From positions 248,001 through 312,000 of the forward strand of contig NZ_WVTD01000001.1 of assembly GCF_009856825.1 (NCBI RefSeq): a stretch of DNA of 64,000 bases. The letters run 5' to 3'. The first letter of the stretch is position 1. Each line of letters opens with the position of its first letter. The DNA is from Novosphingobium silvae (GTDB taxonomy: Bacteria; Pseudomonadota; Alphaproteobacteria; Sphingomonadales; Sphingomonadaceae). The notes under the pieces are model-generated. The model was not told the DNA's origin, did not search any database, and worked only from the letters and a program-made list of their open reading frames with translations. Below are positions 32,342 through 41,122 of this stretch, piece after piece. Position numbers and translations under genes: made by a program.

Positions 32342-32921
32342 ACCGCAACCGCGAGCACGCTTCCAGCAGGCAATAGCGAGGTTGAACATGCCAAATAGCG
32401 GGTGCCGTATGATGCCGCTTGCCATCCTTGCCGGAGCAGCCAAGAGCTTCCCCGCGCAGACGGTCGACCTAGGCCGTTACCCGCAAGTCGATCACTAGCC
32501 TCTATTACACATCGGAGCGCCCGAGAGGGTTGGCGGGAGTAGCGCAAGGTTCCGTTCTGAAGTAGGAAATTGGGTGTCTAAGCCATCCCTTCTCCGGGAA
32601 AGATCCGCTATGGCGCGAAGAGCTGGAAATGCGCCGTGTCGTTGCCCCGGATCGAGGCCAGCACGCTCGGCATCGATACCGCCCCCCGCTTCGTATCGCC
32701 TTGGCTTCCGCCTGTCCCGACGCCGGCGTGCTCCACACCATTGCCGCCGCGCTCAGGATACCCCTGACTTAGCCTGTGCGGCCGTGCCGCAGAACACCCA
32801 CACCCCGCCCTTAACCCAGCAAACCTCTCGATCCCACGCGATGGAAAAGACGCTACGATCCCGCTCGACCTGATTGCGTCGAAAATCCGCAGAGCAGGCG
32901 CGCGCTCGGGAAGGCAGGCGC
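32342..32921. other. Junction between cargo block and gpS
   Basis: No supported gene. A plus-strand frame around 32595-32770 (RYGAKSWKCAVSLPRIEAST…) and an overlapping one ending …ASACPDAGVLHTIAAALRIPLT at about 32770 look like shifted remains of a coding sequence, but no family could be named. The right part returns to phage-like GC. Confidence 0.35.
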
Positions 32922-33398
32922 TTAATGAATAGGACGGGCTAGGAGACTGAGCACGATTTCCGTAACTGCTTCAAGATCCTCAGACGCGAAGCCGAGCAAC
33001 ATGCGTTCCGGGTATTTCGCCCGCACCGGCCTTCCGGCTTCGGTTCGCCCGACGAAGTCGGCCAGGCCGTAGTGGTGAGCGCGAGCGGTGTGCGCTACAA
33101 TGCCTTCGAAGCCTACCGACACGCCATCTGCGGAGGGGTTGATCTTGAAGGACCGCGCCAGACGCATCTTGCGGAACATTCGGCCGCGCTTGATTGCGCC
33201 CTTTCCCGCTGTCAGCCTCCGAGGTTTGCGCGCCTGCATCGGAGTGCCGTCTGGCTGGATGTTCTCGGCTATACGCTTCGCATTCGCCTTGCGGATCTCC
33301 ATCCCGATCTTGCGCGTCATGCGGCGGCGCCGGGCGGGCGACAGCTTGGCCATTTCGGCCGTCAGGAAAGACTCGAGTTCCGCGAAGCCGTCAGCCAT
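32922..33398 (-). CDS. S: Tail completion protein gpS
   Basis: Protein of 158 aa (P2 150). MADGFAELESFLTAEMAKLSPARRRRMTRKIGMEIRKANAKRIAENIQPDGTPMQARKPR is a clear gpS opening (RR.L.R.I…L R….RI..Q..PDG..). It contains GIVAHTARAHHYGLAD and RKMRLARSF. Involved in tail completion; overlaps gpR by one base. Confidence 0.92.
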   Translation of the reverse strand: MADGFAELESFLTAEMAKLSPARRRRMTRKIGMEIRKANAKRIAENIQPDGTPMQARKPRRLTAGKGAIKRGRMFRKMRLARSFKINPSADGVSVGFEGIVAHTARAHHYGLADFVGRTEAGRPVRAKYPERMLLGFASEDLEAVTEIVLSLLARPIH

Positions 33399-33883
33399 CA
33401 GGGCGCGACCTGAAACGGCTCGTCATCACCCCTTGCCCAGATCGAGGCCAGCGGGGCCTCGTTGGCGCGCAGCGGAGTATCGTCGGGAAGGAGGGGGACC
33501 GTTTCGGCCACTACGGTAAGCTGCCACTCACCGCCCACCAGCGCGGCGGTGACAACCTCGCGCAGCGGCAGCGTCATCCGCACGTCGACGGTTCTGGCGT
33601 CGATCACGTCAACCTCGAACGGAAAACCGGGGCTGTTCGCCTGCAACAGGTCTGGTTGCTGGACGCGCAGCCAGTCCACGACGACGAAGAACAGCTGCGC
33701 CGGATCGCCAGTGTAGTTCTCCGCAACGACGATCAGGTCGTACTCCCACGAAAAGCCCCGCTGTGCGTTGCCCGTGGCGCGCACATTGCCGCGTTCCACC
33801 CACATTGCCAGGCGGTCCGGGTCGCGAGCCATGTCGGGCAGGAGGGCGGCGATGGCGGCGCGCAAGAGCCCGGGCTTCTTCAT
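33398..33883 (-). CDS. R: Tail completion protein gpR
   Basis: Protein of 161 aa (P2 155). It opens MKKPGLLRAAIAALLPDMARDPDRLAMWVERGNVRATGNAQRGFSWEYDLIVVAENY, a standard gpR pattern (L…L…P.L…P..L..F…G.I…G…F.Y.Y.L.L). Order X-R-S as in P2, without the intervening lysis genes that P2 has there. Confidence 0.92.
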   Translation of the reverse strand: MKKPGLLRAAIAALLPDMARDPDRLAMWVERGNVRATGNAQRGFSWEYDLIVVAENYTGDPAQLFFVVVDWLRVQQPDLLQANSPGFPFEVDVIDARTVDVRMTLPLREVVTAALVGGEWQLTVVAETVPLLPDDTPLRANEAPLASIWARGDDEPFQVAP

Positions 33884-33887
33884 GCGG

Positions 33888-34106
33888 TCAGTCCCACAGG
33901 TTGATGGTCTGCAGCGCGACAGCGGCGGCGGCGGGCGGGTCGGGCAAGATCACTTCGGTGCCCTCGGGCAGGATAGTACCAAGCGCGGCAAGGCCGGGGT
34001 TGAGAGCATATGCCTGCTCGACGACTTGGCCTTCCGTGGTGCCGAGGACGCGCCAGCAGATGAGGTCCATTGTGTCGCCCTGAAGCGCGATGACAGTGGA
34101 GGTCAT
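33888..34106 (-). CDS. X: Tail protein X (LysM-like)
   Basis: Protein of 72 aa (P2 67): MTSTVIALQGDTMDLICWRVLGTTEGQVVEQAYALNPGLAALGTILPEGTEVILPDPP. The GDTMDLICWR… NPGLAALG..LPEGT pattern is the LysM-related P2 gpX, needed for tail assembly. Four-base overlap with the gene upstream. Confidence 0.92.
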   Translation of the reverse strand: MTSTVIALQGDTMDLICWRVLGTTEGQVVEQAYALNPGLAALGTILPEGTEVILPDPPAAAAVALQTINLWD

Positions 34107-34300
34107 GGCGCCGCGTCAGCGTTGTATGCCCGGCGGCCAGGACGCATCAGGACGAGCGCTTGCACCGCATGAACGGCCGCACAGAACTCCTGCCGATCGC
34201 ATGGATGTTCAATCGGGAGGTCTAGGAAGTCGTTCCAAATGCGCGCGGCTGCATCCACGATGGCGCGCTCCTCCGGCGAAAGAGAATGCGCCGCGCTCAT
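34103..34300 (-). CDS. Small phage protein in head-tail operon
   Basis: Protein of 65 aa (MSAAHSLSPEERAIVDAAARIWNDFLDLPIEHPCDRQEFCAAVHAVQALVLMRPGRRAYN). Helical; a short conserved type seen between gpL and gpX in alphaproteobacterial P2-like prophages. Function unknown. Overlaps both neighbours. Confidence 0.6.
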   Translation of the reverse strand: MSAAHSLSPEERAIVDAAARIWNDFLDLPIEHPCDRQEFCAAVHAVQALVLMRPGRRAYNADAAP

Positions 34301-34521
34301 TGTCGCCCAACACGTTCGAGGAAGGTCAGGAGGCCCTGTTCGATCGCATACCCATCGGTGCCGTCCGGTGCATCCTTCCGGTCAAAGGTCACATGCTGGC
34401 CATTCTGCATGGATACGAAAAGGACAGGACCGGAATGTGGGTCTGGAGCTACCCACCAATGCGAAACCTGCTCGATCACTAAGGCTTTGTTGCCGCAACG
34501 GAAGACGTGCATGGTGACCAT
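34297..34521 (-). CDS. Small phage protein in head-tail operon
   Basis: Protein of 74 aa (MVTMHVFRCGNKALVIEQVSHWWVAPDPHSGPVLFVSMQNGQHVTFDRKDAPDG…). Start 34521 overlaps the gpL stop (TGATG). The N-terminal beta pattern and HVTF segment resemble small phage proteins that bind or decorate; no name assigned. A Met at residue 4 is an alternative start. Confidence 0.6.
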   Translation of the reverse strand: MVTMHVFRCGNKALVIEQVSHWWVAPDPHSGPVLFVSMQNGQHVTFDRKDAPDGTDGYAIEQGLLTFLERVGRQ

Positions 34522-34994
34522 CAGATCAACTCCACGGCGGTGCGAGTGACGCCGAGGATGTCGCGCACGGCGTGAGTGGCGCGGCGCAGGTATTCCCGGG
34601 CAGTGGTCTCTTCGGTGTCGGCCCGCGCCTGCCCGTCCTGCGTTGCCGTCAGGTCGCGGTGCGTCTCTGCCAGTTCGGCTGCGGCGTGCATGCGCACGGC
34701 GCGGGTATAGATCAGCGTTAGGCGGTGCTGGCCGCCACTCATGCGGTTCGGCTCGACGTCGGCCAGCGTGGCTGCGCCCCACATCTCGCACGCCGCCCGC
34801 CATGCCGCCAGTTCGCCCTCCACCGTCACCTGAGCGCCCTCGATCGCGCCGACCAGGCGATCGTGCGTGATCATCTCGCCCATGCGCAGCGCGTTTCGGA
34901 AGTCGTTGCAGTCGATGTCCGGATACCAACCATCGCCGGGGACGACGGACGCGGCCGGGCTGGCGGGAGTGGGCGGCAGGGCGACGAACGACAT
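34521..34994 (-). CDS. L: Head completion protein gpL
   Basis: Protein of 157 aa (P2 169). Recognisable text is WYPDIDCNDFRNALRMGEMITHDRLVGAIEGAQVTVEGELAAWRA (P2: W.P.I....R...R....V....L..A...A...VN.EL..W) and LIYTRAVRMHAAAELAETHRDLTATQDGQARADTEETTAREYLRRATHAVRDILG. Completes the head after packaging. Confidence 0.92.
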   Translation of the reverse strand: MSFVALPPTPASPAASVVPGDGWYPDIDCNDFRNALRMGEMITHDRLVGAIEGAQVTVEGELAAWRAACEMWGAATLADVEPNRMSGGQHRLTLIYTRAVRMHAAAELAETHRDLTATQDGQARADTEETTAREYLRRATHAVRDILGVTRTAVELI

Positions 34995-35094
34995 GGCGGG
35001 TCCTCGGGAAGGGGTGGGGGGTGAGGATCAGGGACCGGGGTAGGCTGGTGCCTTCCCGGTTCTGCTCCGCCCCCCGGCGCGGTGGCGCAGCTGG

Positions 35095-35844
35095 TTAAGC
35101 GGGTGGTGCTGCAGGCGAGGCAGCGAGCTTCTTCAGTTCGGCCTCCATCGCCTGCTTGATCTTCTTGGCGCCGCAGCCGGCATGGAGCGCGATCGCGCGA
35201 TCCAGATGGCCGATGGCTGCGGCAAGGAGCGCGGGCTTGCCCCCGGCGACAGCACTTTCGGCCGTTGGATCGAAGGCGTCGGCCCGGACCTTGAAGGCGA
35301 GGCCGAAGGCCTTCTCCAGCTTGGCGCGCACCTGATCGAAGATATCGGCATCGCTGACCAGATCGGCCACGGCGTTGAGTACCTCGAGGGGAACGGCGCC
35401 AGGCGCGTCGATGGCCACTTGCGCGATCTCCTCGGCGATCAGCGTGGCGGCGGCGCGGTTGTAGCGTTCGGGCAGGTTGATGCCGGCCAGCAGCACGTAT
35501 TCGGCAAGCTTGAGCGCGAGCGGCCAGTCGTTGATGTCGATGGCCCAGACCATCATCGTCGAAACGATCTCGTCCTGCGCGCCGGCCGAGGCGTCGGCCG
35601 CGCCTTCCACCCATGCACGGTACTTCTCGATCATGGTGCGCTTGGCTTCGATCTTTCGTTCCGTGGACTGGGTGTTGCGCAAGGTGTTAAGGTCGATGCC
35701 CAGCGCGGCCAGGAGCAGCTGGTATTCGCTGGCGACGGGGCCGTCTGTCGGCATGGGGACGGCGCGGCCGGCGGGCGCGGCATCGGGGCGCGATGCGGCG
35801 GCGAGCTTTCGCTGCAGGCTGGCTTGGGCGGGAGAGATACGCAT
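35095..35844 (-). CDS. M: Terminase small (endonuclease) subunit gpM
   Basis: Protein of 249 aa (P2 247). It opens MRISPAQASLQRKLAA, has YQLLLAALGIDLNTLRNTQSTERKIEAKRTMIEKYRAWVEG and VSTMMVWAIDINDWPLALKLAEYVL (P2: D…W..DIGD…AL.LA.Y.I), then ERYNRAAATLIAEEIAQVA. Works with gpP to cut and package DNA at cos. Separated from gpL by 100 bp. Confidence 0.93.
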   Translation of the reverse strand: MRISPAQASLQRKLAAASRPDAAPAGRAVPMPTDGPVASEYQLLLAALGIDLNTLRNTQSTERKIEAKRTMIEKYRAWVEGAADASAGAQDEIVSTMMVWAIDINDWPLALKLAEYVLLAGINLPERYNRAAATLIAEEIAQVAIDAPGAVPLEVLNAVADLVSDADIFDQVRAKLEKAFGLAFKVRADAFDPTAESAVAGGKPALLAAAIGHLDRAIALHAGCGAKKIKQAMEAELKKLAASPAAPPA

Positions 35845-35944
35845 GGCGGGCGGGCTCCAGAAAGGAACCTGCCCCGCCCGTGGTTCAAAGAGACGGGCGG
35901 GGGCAGGAAAGGCGGCTTGAAGGGACCGGCCGCCTTTTGTCGGG

Positions 35945-36976
35945 TCAGGCGGCGGGCATCGCCTCGATGTTCTCCACGAGGCAGGCGCAATCGAGGTCCT
36001 CGATCACGTATGCCTCGTTGGACGAGTTGTAGTCGGTGACCTGATCGAGTTCGGGCTCGTCCTTGATCAGGCGGCGCTGCTTGCCGTCCTGGTAGTAGAT
36101 CGACAGATTGTCGAAGCGGGTGATGAACACCTTGCCGTTAGGCATGCCGGGCACACGCACCGCCGGCAGCTGGCCGAGGCGCTTGGTGGACATGATCAGG
36201 TCGCGGGCCAGCTGCTCGGTCGGCGCTTCCGCCTGATTGATCATGGGGAAGTACTTGTCGTGAAGCAGGTCGCCGCCGACGATGGCCACCAGTTCGGTGT
36301 CATCCTTGGCCCAGGGGGCGAGCAGGCTCTCCTTGGCGTCCCAGACGAGAGCGTCGAGCGTCGCGTAGTCGCCGCCTTCGCCATAGGTCACCTTGCCATC
36401 CGTCTCGCCTTCGTCGAGCACGCGGGCGGCGTTCTCGGCGCGCATCTTCTGCAGCCAACCGATGTTGACGTCGGTAAGCAGCGGCGTCGTCGTCGGGTTC
36501 GTGGTCGCAGCGGCAGCGGCGCTGGTTCCGTTGAAGCCGATCAGGATGCGGTCGAGTGCGAAGCGCTTGACGTTGTTATCGCGCCAGAGTGTCTCGAACT
36601 CGGGGAACTTGGCCCACATGTCGATCTTGGCATAGCGCAGCGCCACATCGAAGTTGGTCTGCACGCAAGTGTAGGTGCGCTCGTCCATCGTGCTGGGATC
36701 GCGGCCAACGCGGCGCGTACCGGCCGCCGTGTTGGTTCGGCTCGCGATCGGGCTGCCCACGCCGAGGCCAAGCAGTGCACCCGACATTTCGTCGACCGGG
36801 CTCATGTTGATCAGCGACAGGAAGGCGCTCGATTCCTGCACGCGCTGCTGCAGCTTCTGCTGCACTGTCGGCGCGACCGCGAACTTGCGGGTCTGCGCGG
36901 TCGCCGCCGAGACGCCGTTCAGCGAGGCGATGTTCTCGACCATCGCGGTGAACAGGGCGAGAGTTTCATTCTTCAT
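35945..36976 (-). CDS. N: Major capsid protein gpN
   Basis: Protein of 343 aa (P2 357). FAVAPTVQQKLQQRVQESSAFLSLINMSPVDEMSGALLGLGVGSPIASRTNT is the gpN N-terminal arm, followed by YTCVQTNFDVALRYAKIDMWAKFPEFETLWRDNNVKRFALDRILIGFNG and IYYQDGKQRRLIKDEPELDQVTDYNSSNEAYVIEDLDCACLVENI. Forms the icosahedral shell with gpO as internal scaffold. Confidence 0.95.
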   Translation of the reverse strand: MKNETLALFTAMVENIASLNGVSAATAQTRKFAVAPTVQQKLQQRVQESSAFLSLINMSPVDEMSGALLGLGVGSPIASRTNTAAGTRRVGRDPSTMDERTYTCVQTNFDVALRYAKIDMWAKFPEFETLWRDNNVKRFALDRILIGFNGTSAAAAATTNPTTTPLLTDVNIGWLQKMRAENAARVLDEGETDGKVTYGEGGDYATLDALVWDAKESLLAPWAKDDTELVAIVGGDLLHDKYFPMINQAEAPTEQLARDLIMSTKRLGQLPAVRVPGMPNGKVFITRFDNLSIYYQDGKQRRLIKDEPELDQVTDYNSSNEAYVIEDLDCACLVENIEAMPAA

Positions 36977-37028
36977 GGGTGGTGGTCCTTGAACGGTGGG
37001 AGGCTGGCGGCGCGTCGGTTGAAGGGGA

Positions 37029-37907
37029 TCAGCAGTCGGTGCGAACCGTGGCCGCCCCGCCGGTGGCGGGCTGGCGCTGGGTGAAGTTGCCGGCGGGGGC
37101 GGCGTCGACCTTGGTGGTCAGCGCCGCGAGATCGGCGGTGAGCTTGGCCAGCCCGGCCGTGCTGTCGGTCGCGATCTTGTCGAGCGTGGTCGACATCTGC
37201 GCGAACATCATGCCGAAGGCGGCCATGGCGTCGCCCTGAGGCGCGGTAGCGGGGGCAGCGGGGCTCTGGCCCTGAGGCGGGGTCTGGCCTTGCTGCTGGA
37301 CCGTCTCGGGGGCCTTGGTGAAGCGATCGAAGAATGCCTTGGCCGAGGCGAGGATGCCCGTGGGATCAGGCTCGGCCCCGGGCTGCTCGGCCGCGAAAAT
37401 CTCCTGCGGAATTTCGTGGGCCTGGCAGAGCAGGTTGTCGGCCGCGAGCTTGCGGTTCGAGTAGAAGCCGGGCGTCTTGGCCGCGAATTCCAGAGCCTCG
37501 GTGCCGAACGAGGCAGGGCTGTCGGTGGCGGCCATGCCGACAAGGTACGCCTTGCCGGTGCCCCGGCAGTTCTGGCCGATCTCGATCGACGAGAAAACCT
37601 TCTGCTTCTTCTTGTTGATGTCCACGAAGGCGGGCAGCGGCGTGATCGCGGCGAACAGGGCCATGGCCTTCTGGGTCACGTTGCCAACCGGCAGGTCGAT
37701 CTCTTCCGCCTTCACGGCGCTGACATCGCCCAGCATGTCGAACGGACCGCCGGGAACGATGCTGCGATAGTGCTCAAGGTTGATGCGCACCCCATACAGC
37801 TGCGGGTTGAAGGTCTCGGCGCAGTCGAGAATGTCCTGCCGCGTGATCTTGCGGCCGTCGGTCGTGTCGCCTTCAACGGCCACGCGGAAAAAGCGGGGGT
37901 CTGCCAT
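37029..37907 (-). CDS. O: Capsid scaffold/protease gpO
   Basis: Protein of 292 aa (P2 284). It opens ADPRFFRVAVEGDTTDGRKITRQDILDCAETFNPQLYGVRINLEHYRSI. His46 and Ser106/107 (KVFSSIEIG), with Asp17, line up with the serine-protease triad of P2 gpO (Asp19-His48-Ser107). The C-terminal half is Gln/Pro-rich then coiled coil (GDAMAAFGMMFAQMSTTLDKIATD), the scaffolding part. First gene of the leftward head operon, divergent from gpP. Confidence 0.93.
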   Translation of the reverse strand: MADPRFFRVAVEGDTTDGRKITRQDILDCAETFNPQLYGVRINLEHYRSIVPGGPFDMLGDVSAVKAEEIDLPVGNVTQKAMALFAAITPLPAFVDINKKKQKVFSSIEIGQNCRGTGKAYLVGMAATDSPASFGTEALEFAAKTPGFYSNRKLAADNLLCQAHEIPQEIFAAEQPGAEPDPTGILASAKAFFDRFTKAPETVQQQGQTPPQGQSPAAPATAPQGDAMAAFGMMFAQMSTTLDKIATDSTAGLAKLTADLAALTTKVDAAPAGNFTQRQPATGGAATVRTDC

Positions 37908-38015
37908 CGGTGTGCTCCGGTCCTCTGGTTCGCGGCGCCCCGTCGCTGGTAGGGGCTGGCCAAATTCAGTGGGGCCAGAGGACAGGGTTGGAGGCTTCTT
38001 CGCAACGCGTGCGCG

Positions 38016-38037
38016 TTGTGGCCGCCGCGCTCCACAA
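38016..38037. promoter_or_regulatory. Late-promoter dyad TTGT-N14-ACAA (O/P divergent region)
   Basis: TTGT at 38016-38019 and ACAA at 38034-38037, 14-base spacer, centre about 57 bp before the gpP ATG, the same distance as its twin before gpJ. A second palindrome (CAACGCG-TG-CGCGTTG, about 38003-38018) overlaps its left end. Candidate binding site for the Ogr-like activator. Confidence 0.6.
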
Positions 38038-38082
38038 CCCCACCCGTTAGAGCGAGGCCGATTTCGCCCTTAGCGTGGGCCC

Positions 38083-39945
38083 ATGGCGAGCAAGGCAGCA
38101 CAGATCGAGGTCGACGAGGAAGCCGTGGGCGAAACGCCCGCGCCCGGCGCCGTGCCCGCGATCGTCGCCAAGCGCACCATGGCCCGTTCGCTGTTCTGGC
38201 GGGGCTGGACGATCCAGCAGGTCTGCGAGGAGATCGGCGTCCCCTATCACACGGTCTACTCGTGGAAGGTGCGTCACAAGTGGGACGATGCGCCCGCCAT
38301 CCAGCGCGCCGAGGAAGGCACGCTCGAGCGCTACCTGACGTTGATGGCCAAGGAGAACAAGACCGGCCACGACTTCAAGGAGATCGACCTTCTCGGCCGT
38401 CAGTTCGAGCGCTTGGCGCGGATGGCGCGGTATGCCGATGGCGGCAACGAGGCGGACCTCAACCCGGCCCGCTCCAACGGCGCGAAGGCGACGAACGCCA
38501 AGAAGGAGAAGACCAAGAACCTGATCACGCGCGACATGCTGGCCAAGCTGCGCGCGGATCTCGAGGACGGGCTGTTCGGTCACCAGCAGGCATGGCTGGC
38601 GACCACCTCGCAGCGCACGCGCATGATCCTGAAATCGCGCCAGATCGGCGCGACGTGGTACTTCGCCCGCGAACGCCTACTGGTGGCGCTGGAGACCGGC
38701 AAGAGCCAGATTTTCATCTCCGCATCGCGCGCACAGGCGAACATCTTCCGCAACTACATCGTCCAGTGGGTGCAGAAGGTCTGCGGCATCGCGCTTGCCG
38801 GCGATCCGATGGTGATCCAGCGCGGCGAGGACGAGAACGGCCAAGCGCTCGAAGCCGTCACGCTGTACTTCCTGGGCACGAATTATCGCACAGCGCAGGG
38901 CTATACCGGCGACGTCATAATCGACGAATGCTTCTGGATTTACGGGTTCGAGGAACTGTTCAAGGTGGCCTCGGCCATCGCCACCCACGAGCATTTCACC
39001 CGCACGCTGTTCTCCACCCCCAGCACGCTGGCGCACGAGGCCTATCCCATGTGGACGGGCGAGCGCATCAACAAGCGTAGGGCCAAGGCCGACCGGCTCA
39101 AGATCGATGTCAGCCACGAGGCCCTGAAGCGGGGCGTGCTCGGGCCCGATGAAATCTGGCGGCAGATCGTAACCGTTTATGACGCGGTCGAAGGCGGCTT
39201 CAATCTCGTCAATGTCGAGCGGCTGCAGCTGGAATATGCATCGGACGAATTCGACAACCTGTTTCGCTGCATCTTCCTCGACGACAGCCAGTCGATGTTC
39301 CCGTTTCAGGCGATGCGACGGTGCATGGTCGACAGTTGGGACACCTGGCGCGATTACCAGCCCTACGCCCTGCGGCCGTACGAGGGCGAAGTGTGGCTGG
39401 GGTACGATCCCAATGCCAGCGAGAGCGCGACCGGCGACGACGCGGCGCTTGTGGCCATCGCCGCGCCGACCAAGCCGGGCGGCAAGTTCCGCATCCTCGA
39501 AAAGAAGCGCCTGAAGGGCCTGCAGTTCGACGCGCAGGCAGACGCCATCAAGGCGATGTGCGCGAAGTACAACGTCACCAAGATCGGCATCGACGTGACC
39601 GGAGCCGGCAAGGCGGTGCACCAGCTGGTGTGCAAGTGGTTCCCCTCCGCCGAACCGATCACCTATTCCGTCCAGACGAAGACGGCGATGGTCCTGAAGG
39701 CCAAGAACGTCGTCACTGCCGGCCGCCTGGAATTCGACGCCGGGTGGCTGGACATGATGGCCGCCTTCATGGCGATCCGGCCCGAGATCACGAAGGGCGG
39801 CACGCAGGTGACATACGTCGCGAGCCGCTCCGGCGGCGTCGGCCATGCCGATCTTGCGTGGGCGACGATGCACGCCCTCTTCTTCGAACCGCTCGACATC
39901 ACCGAACCCGTGGGCGGCGGCTCTACCCTGGAGATTTTCTCATGA
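38083..39945 (+). CDS. P: Terminase large subunit gpP (ATPase/nuclease)
   Basis: Protein of 620 aa (P2 590). It has an N-terminal HTH (ARSLFWRGWTIQQVCEEIGVPYHTVYSWKVRHKW) and an ATPase with the P2-type deviant Walker A SRQIGATW (residues about 185-192) and Walker B DVIIDE (277-282). The nuclease portion includes VWLGYDPNASESATGDDAALV, IGIDVTGAGKAVHQLV and GHADLAWATMHALFFEPLD. Drives DNA into the head with gpM at the portal gpQ. Starts the rightward P-Q transcript. Confidence 0.95.
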   Translation: MASKAAQIEVDEEAVGETPAPGAVPAIVAKRTMARSLFWRGWTIQQVCEEIGVPYHTVYSWKVRHKWDDAPAIQRAEEGTLERYLTLMAKENKTGHDFKEIDLLGRQFERLARMARYADGGNEADLNPARSNGAKATNAKKEKTKNLITRDMLAKLRADLEDGLFGHQQAWLATTSQRTRMILKSRQIGATWYFARERLLVALETGKSQIFISASRAQANIFRNYIVQWVQKVCGIALAGDPMVIQRGEDENGQALEAVTLYFLGTNYRTAQGYTGDVIIDECFWIYGFEELFKVASAIATHEHFTRTLFSTPSTLAHEAYPMWTGERINKRRAKADRLKIDVSHEALKRGVLGPDEIWRQIVTVYDAVEGGFNLVNVERLQLEYASDEFDNLFRCIFLDDSQSMFPFQAMRRCMVDSWDTWRDYQPYALRPYEGEVWLGYDPNASESATGDDAALVAIAAPTKPGGKFRILEKKRLKGLQFDAQADAIKAMCAKYNVTKIGIDVTGAGKAVHQLVCKWFPSAEPITYSVQTKTAMVLKAKNVVTAGRLEFDAGWLDMMAAFMAIRPEITKGGTQVTYVASRSGGVGHADLAWATMHALFFEPLDITEPVGGGSTLEIFS

Positions 39946-40979
39946 CCGAGCAGGCCACTCTGCCCGCGACTCTCGATGCGCCCCCCGGCACCAGCGCGTT
40001 CGCCTTCGGCGATCCCGTACCGATGCTCGACCGGCGCGAAATCTTCGACTTGTTCGAAGTGGCCCACAATGGCAGCTGGTACGAGCCGCCGGTGTCGCTG
40101 GCAGGCCTCGGCCGCTGCTATCGCATGGCGCCGCACCACCAGTCCGCCATCCTACTGAAGCGGAACCTGCTGGCGGCGAGCTTCGTGCCTAGCGCCTTGC
40201 TGCCAAAGGCCGAGTTTGCGGGATGGGCACTGGACTGGCTCATCATGGGCAATGCGTACCTCGAGCGCGTGTCCGACCGCATCGGGCGCCCGGCCGGCCT
40301 TAGGCGGTCGCCTGCGGCGTACACGCGCGTCGGGGTACAGCCTGGACAGTTCTGGTGGGTGCCGCGCCAGTACATCCGCTCCGACGCGGTGGAGTATGTC
40401 CCGGGCGCGATCCACCATCTGGCCGAGCCCGACCCGATGCAGGAAATCTACGGCATGCCCGAGTATCTCTCGGCCCTGCAGTCGGGCTTGCTGAATGAGA
40501 GCGCGACCCTGTTCCGGCGCAAGTACTACCTGAACGGCTCGCACGCCGGCTACATCCTGGCCATCACCGACGAGGGGCTGAGCGACGGGGACAGCAAGGC
40601 GATCCGCCAGGCGATGCGGGATTCGAAGGGCCCGGGCAACTTCCGCAACTTCTTCCTGCACTTGCCCAAGGGCGACAAGGACAGCGTTCGCATCATTCCG
40701 ATCGCGTCGGTGGGCGCGAACGACGAGTTCCTCAACATCAAAAACGTGACGGCCGAGGACCTGCTCGCCGCGCATCGCGTGCCGCCCCAGCTGATCGGCA
40801 TGGTGCCCAAGAGCACGGCCGGGTTCGGCAACGTGAAAGATGCCGCCGCGATGTTCTACGAGATGGAGATCGTGCCGATACAGGAGCGCATGCGCGAGGT
40901 GAACGATTGGCTGGGTGTGGAGGCGGTGCGCTTCGAACGTCCAGCCATGGCTCTGCCGGGCGCAGCCCTGCCGGTCTGA
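39942..40979 (+). CDS. Q: Portal protein gpQ
   Basis: Protein of 345 aa (P2 344) from ATG 39942 overlapping gpP by four bases. AFAFGDPVPMLDRREIFDLFEVAHNGSWYEPPVSLAGLGRCYRMAPHHQSAILLKRNLL, the DWLIMGNAYLERV segment and KNVTAEDLLAAHRVPPQLIGMVPKSTAGFGNVKDAAAMFYEMEIVPIQERM are diagnostic of the P2 portal. The dodecamer forms the head-tail vertex. Confidence 0.95.
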   Translation: MTEQATLPATLDAPPGTSAFAFGDPVPMLDRREIFDLFEVAHNGSWYEPPVSLAGLGRCYRMAPHHQSAILLKRNLLAASFVPSALLPKAEFAGWALDWLIMGNAYLERVSDRIGRPAGLRRSPAAYTRVGVQPGQFWWVPRQYIRSDAVEYVPGAIHHLAEPDPMQEIYGMPEYLSALQSGLLNESATLFRRKYYLNGSHAGYILAITDEGLSDGDSKAIRQAMRDSKGPGNFRNFFLHLPKGDKDSVRIIPIASVGANDEFLNIKNVTAEDLLAAHRVPPQLIGMVPKSTAGFGNVKDAAAMFYEMEIVPIQERMREVNDWLGVEAVRFERPAMALPGAALPV

Positions 40980-41122
40980 TATTCCCGGCCGAGAGGCGGG
41001 GGACGAGGGCGGTGCAACGCCAACGTCCGACGAGAGGAAAGCTCGTCATGATCCCAATCGGTCCCGCCTTGGGGCCACCCCGCCTGCCGAGTCGGCGCGG
41101 GAACAAATAAGGAACACTGTTA

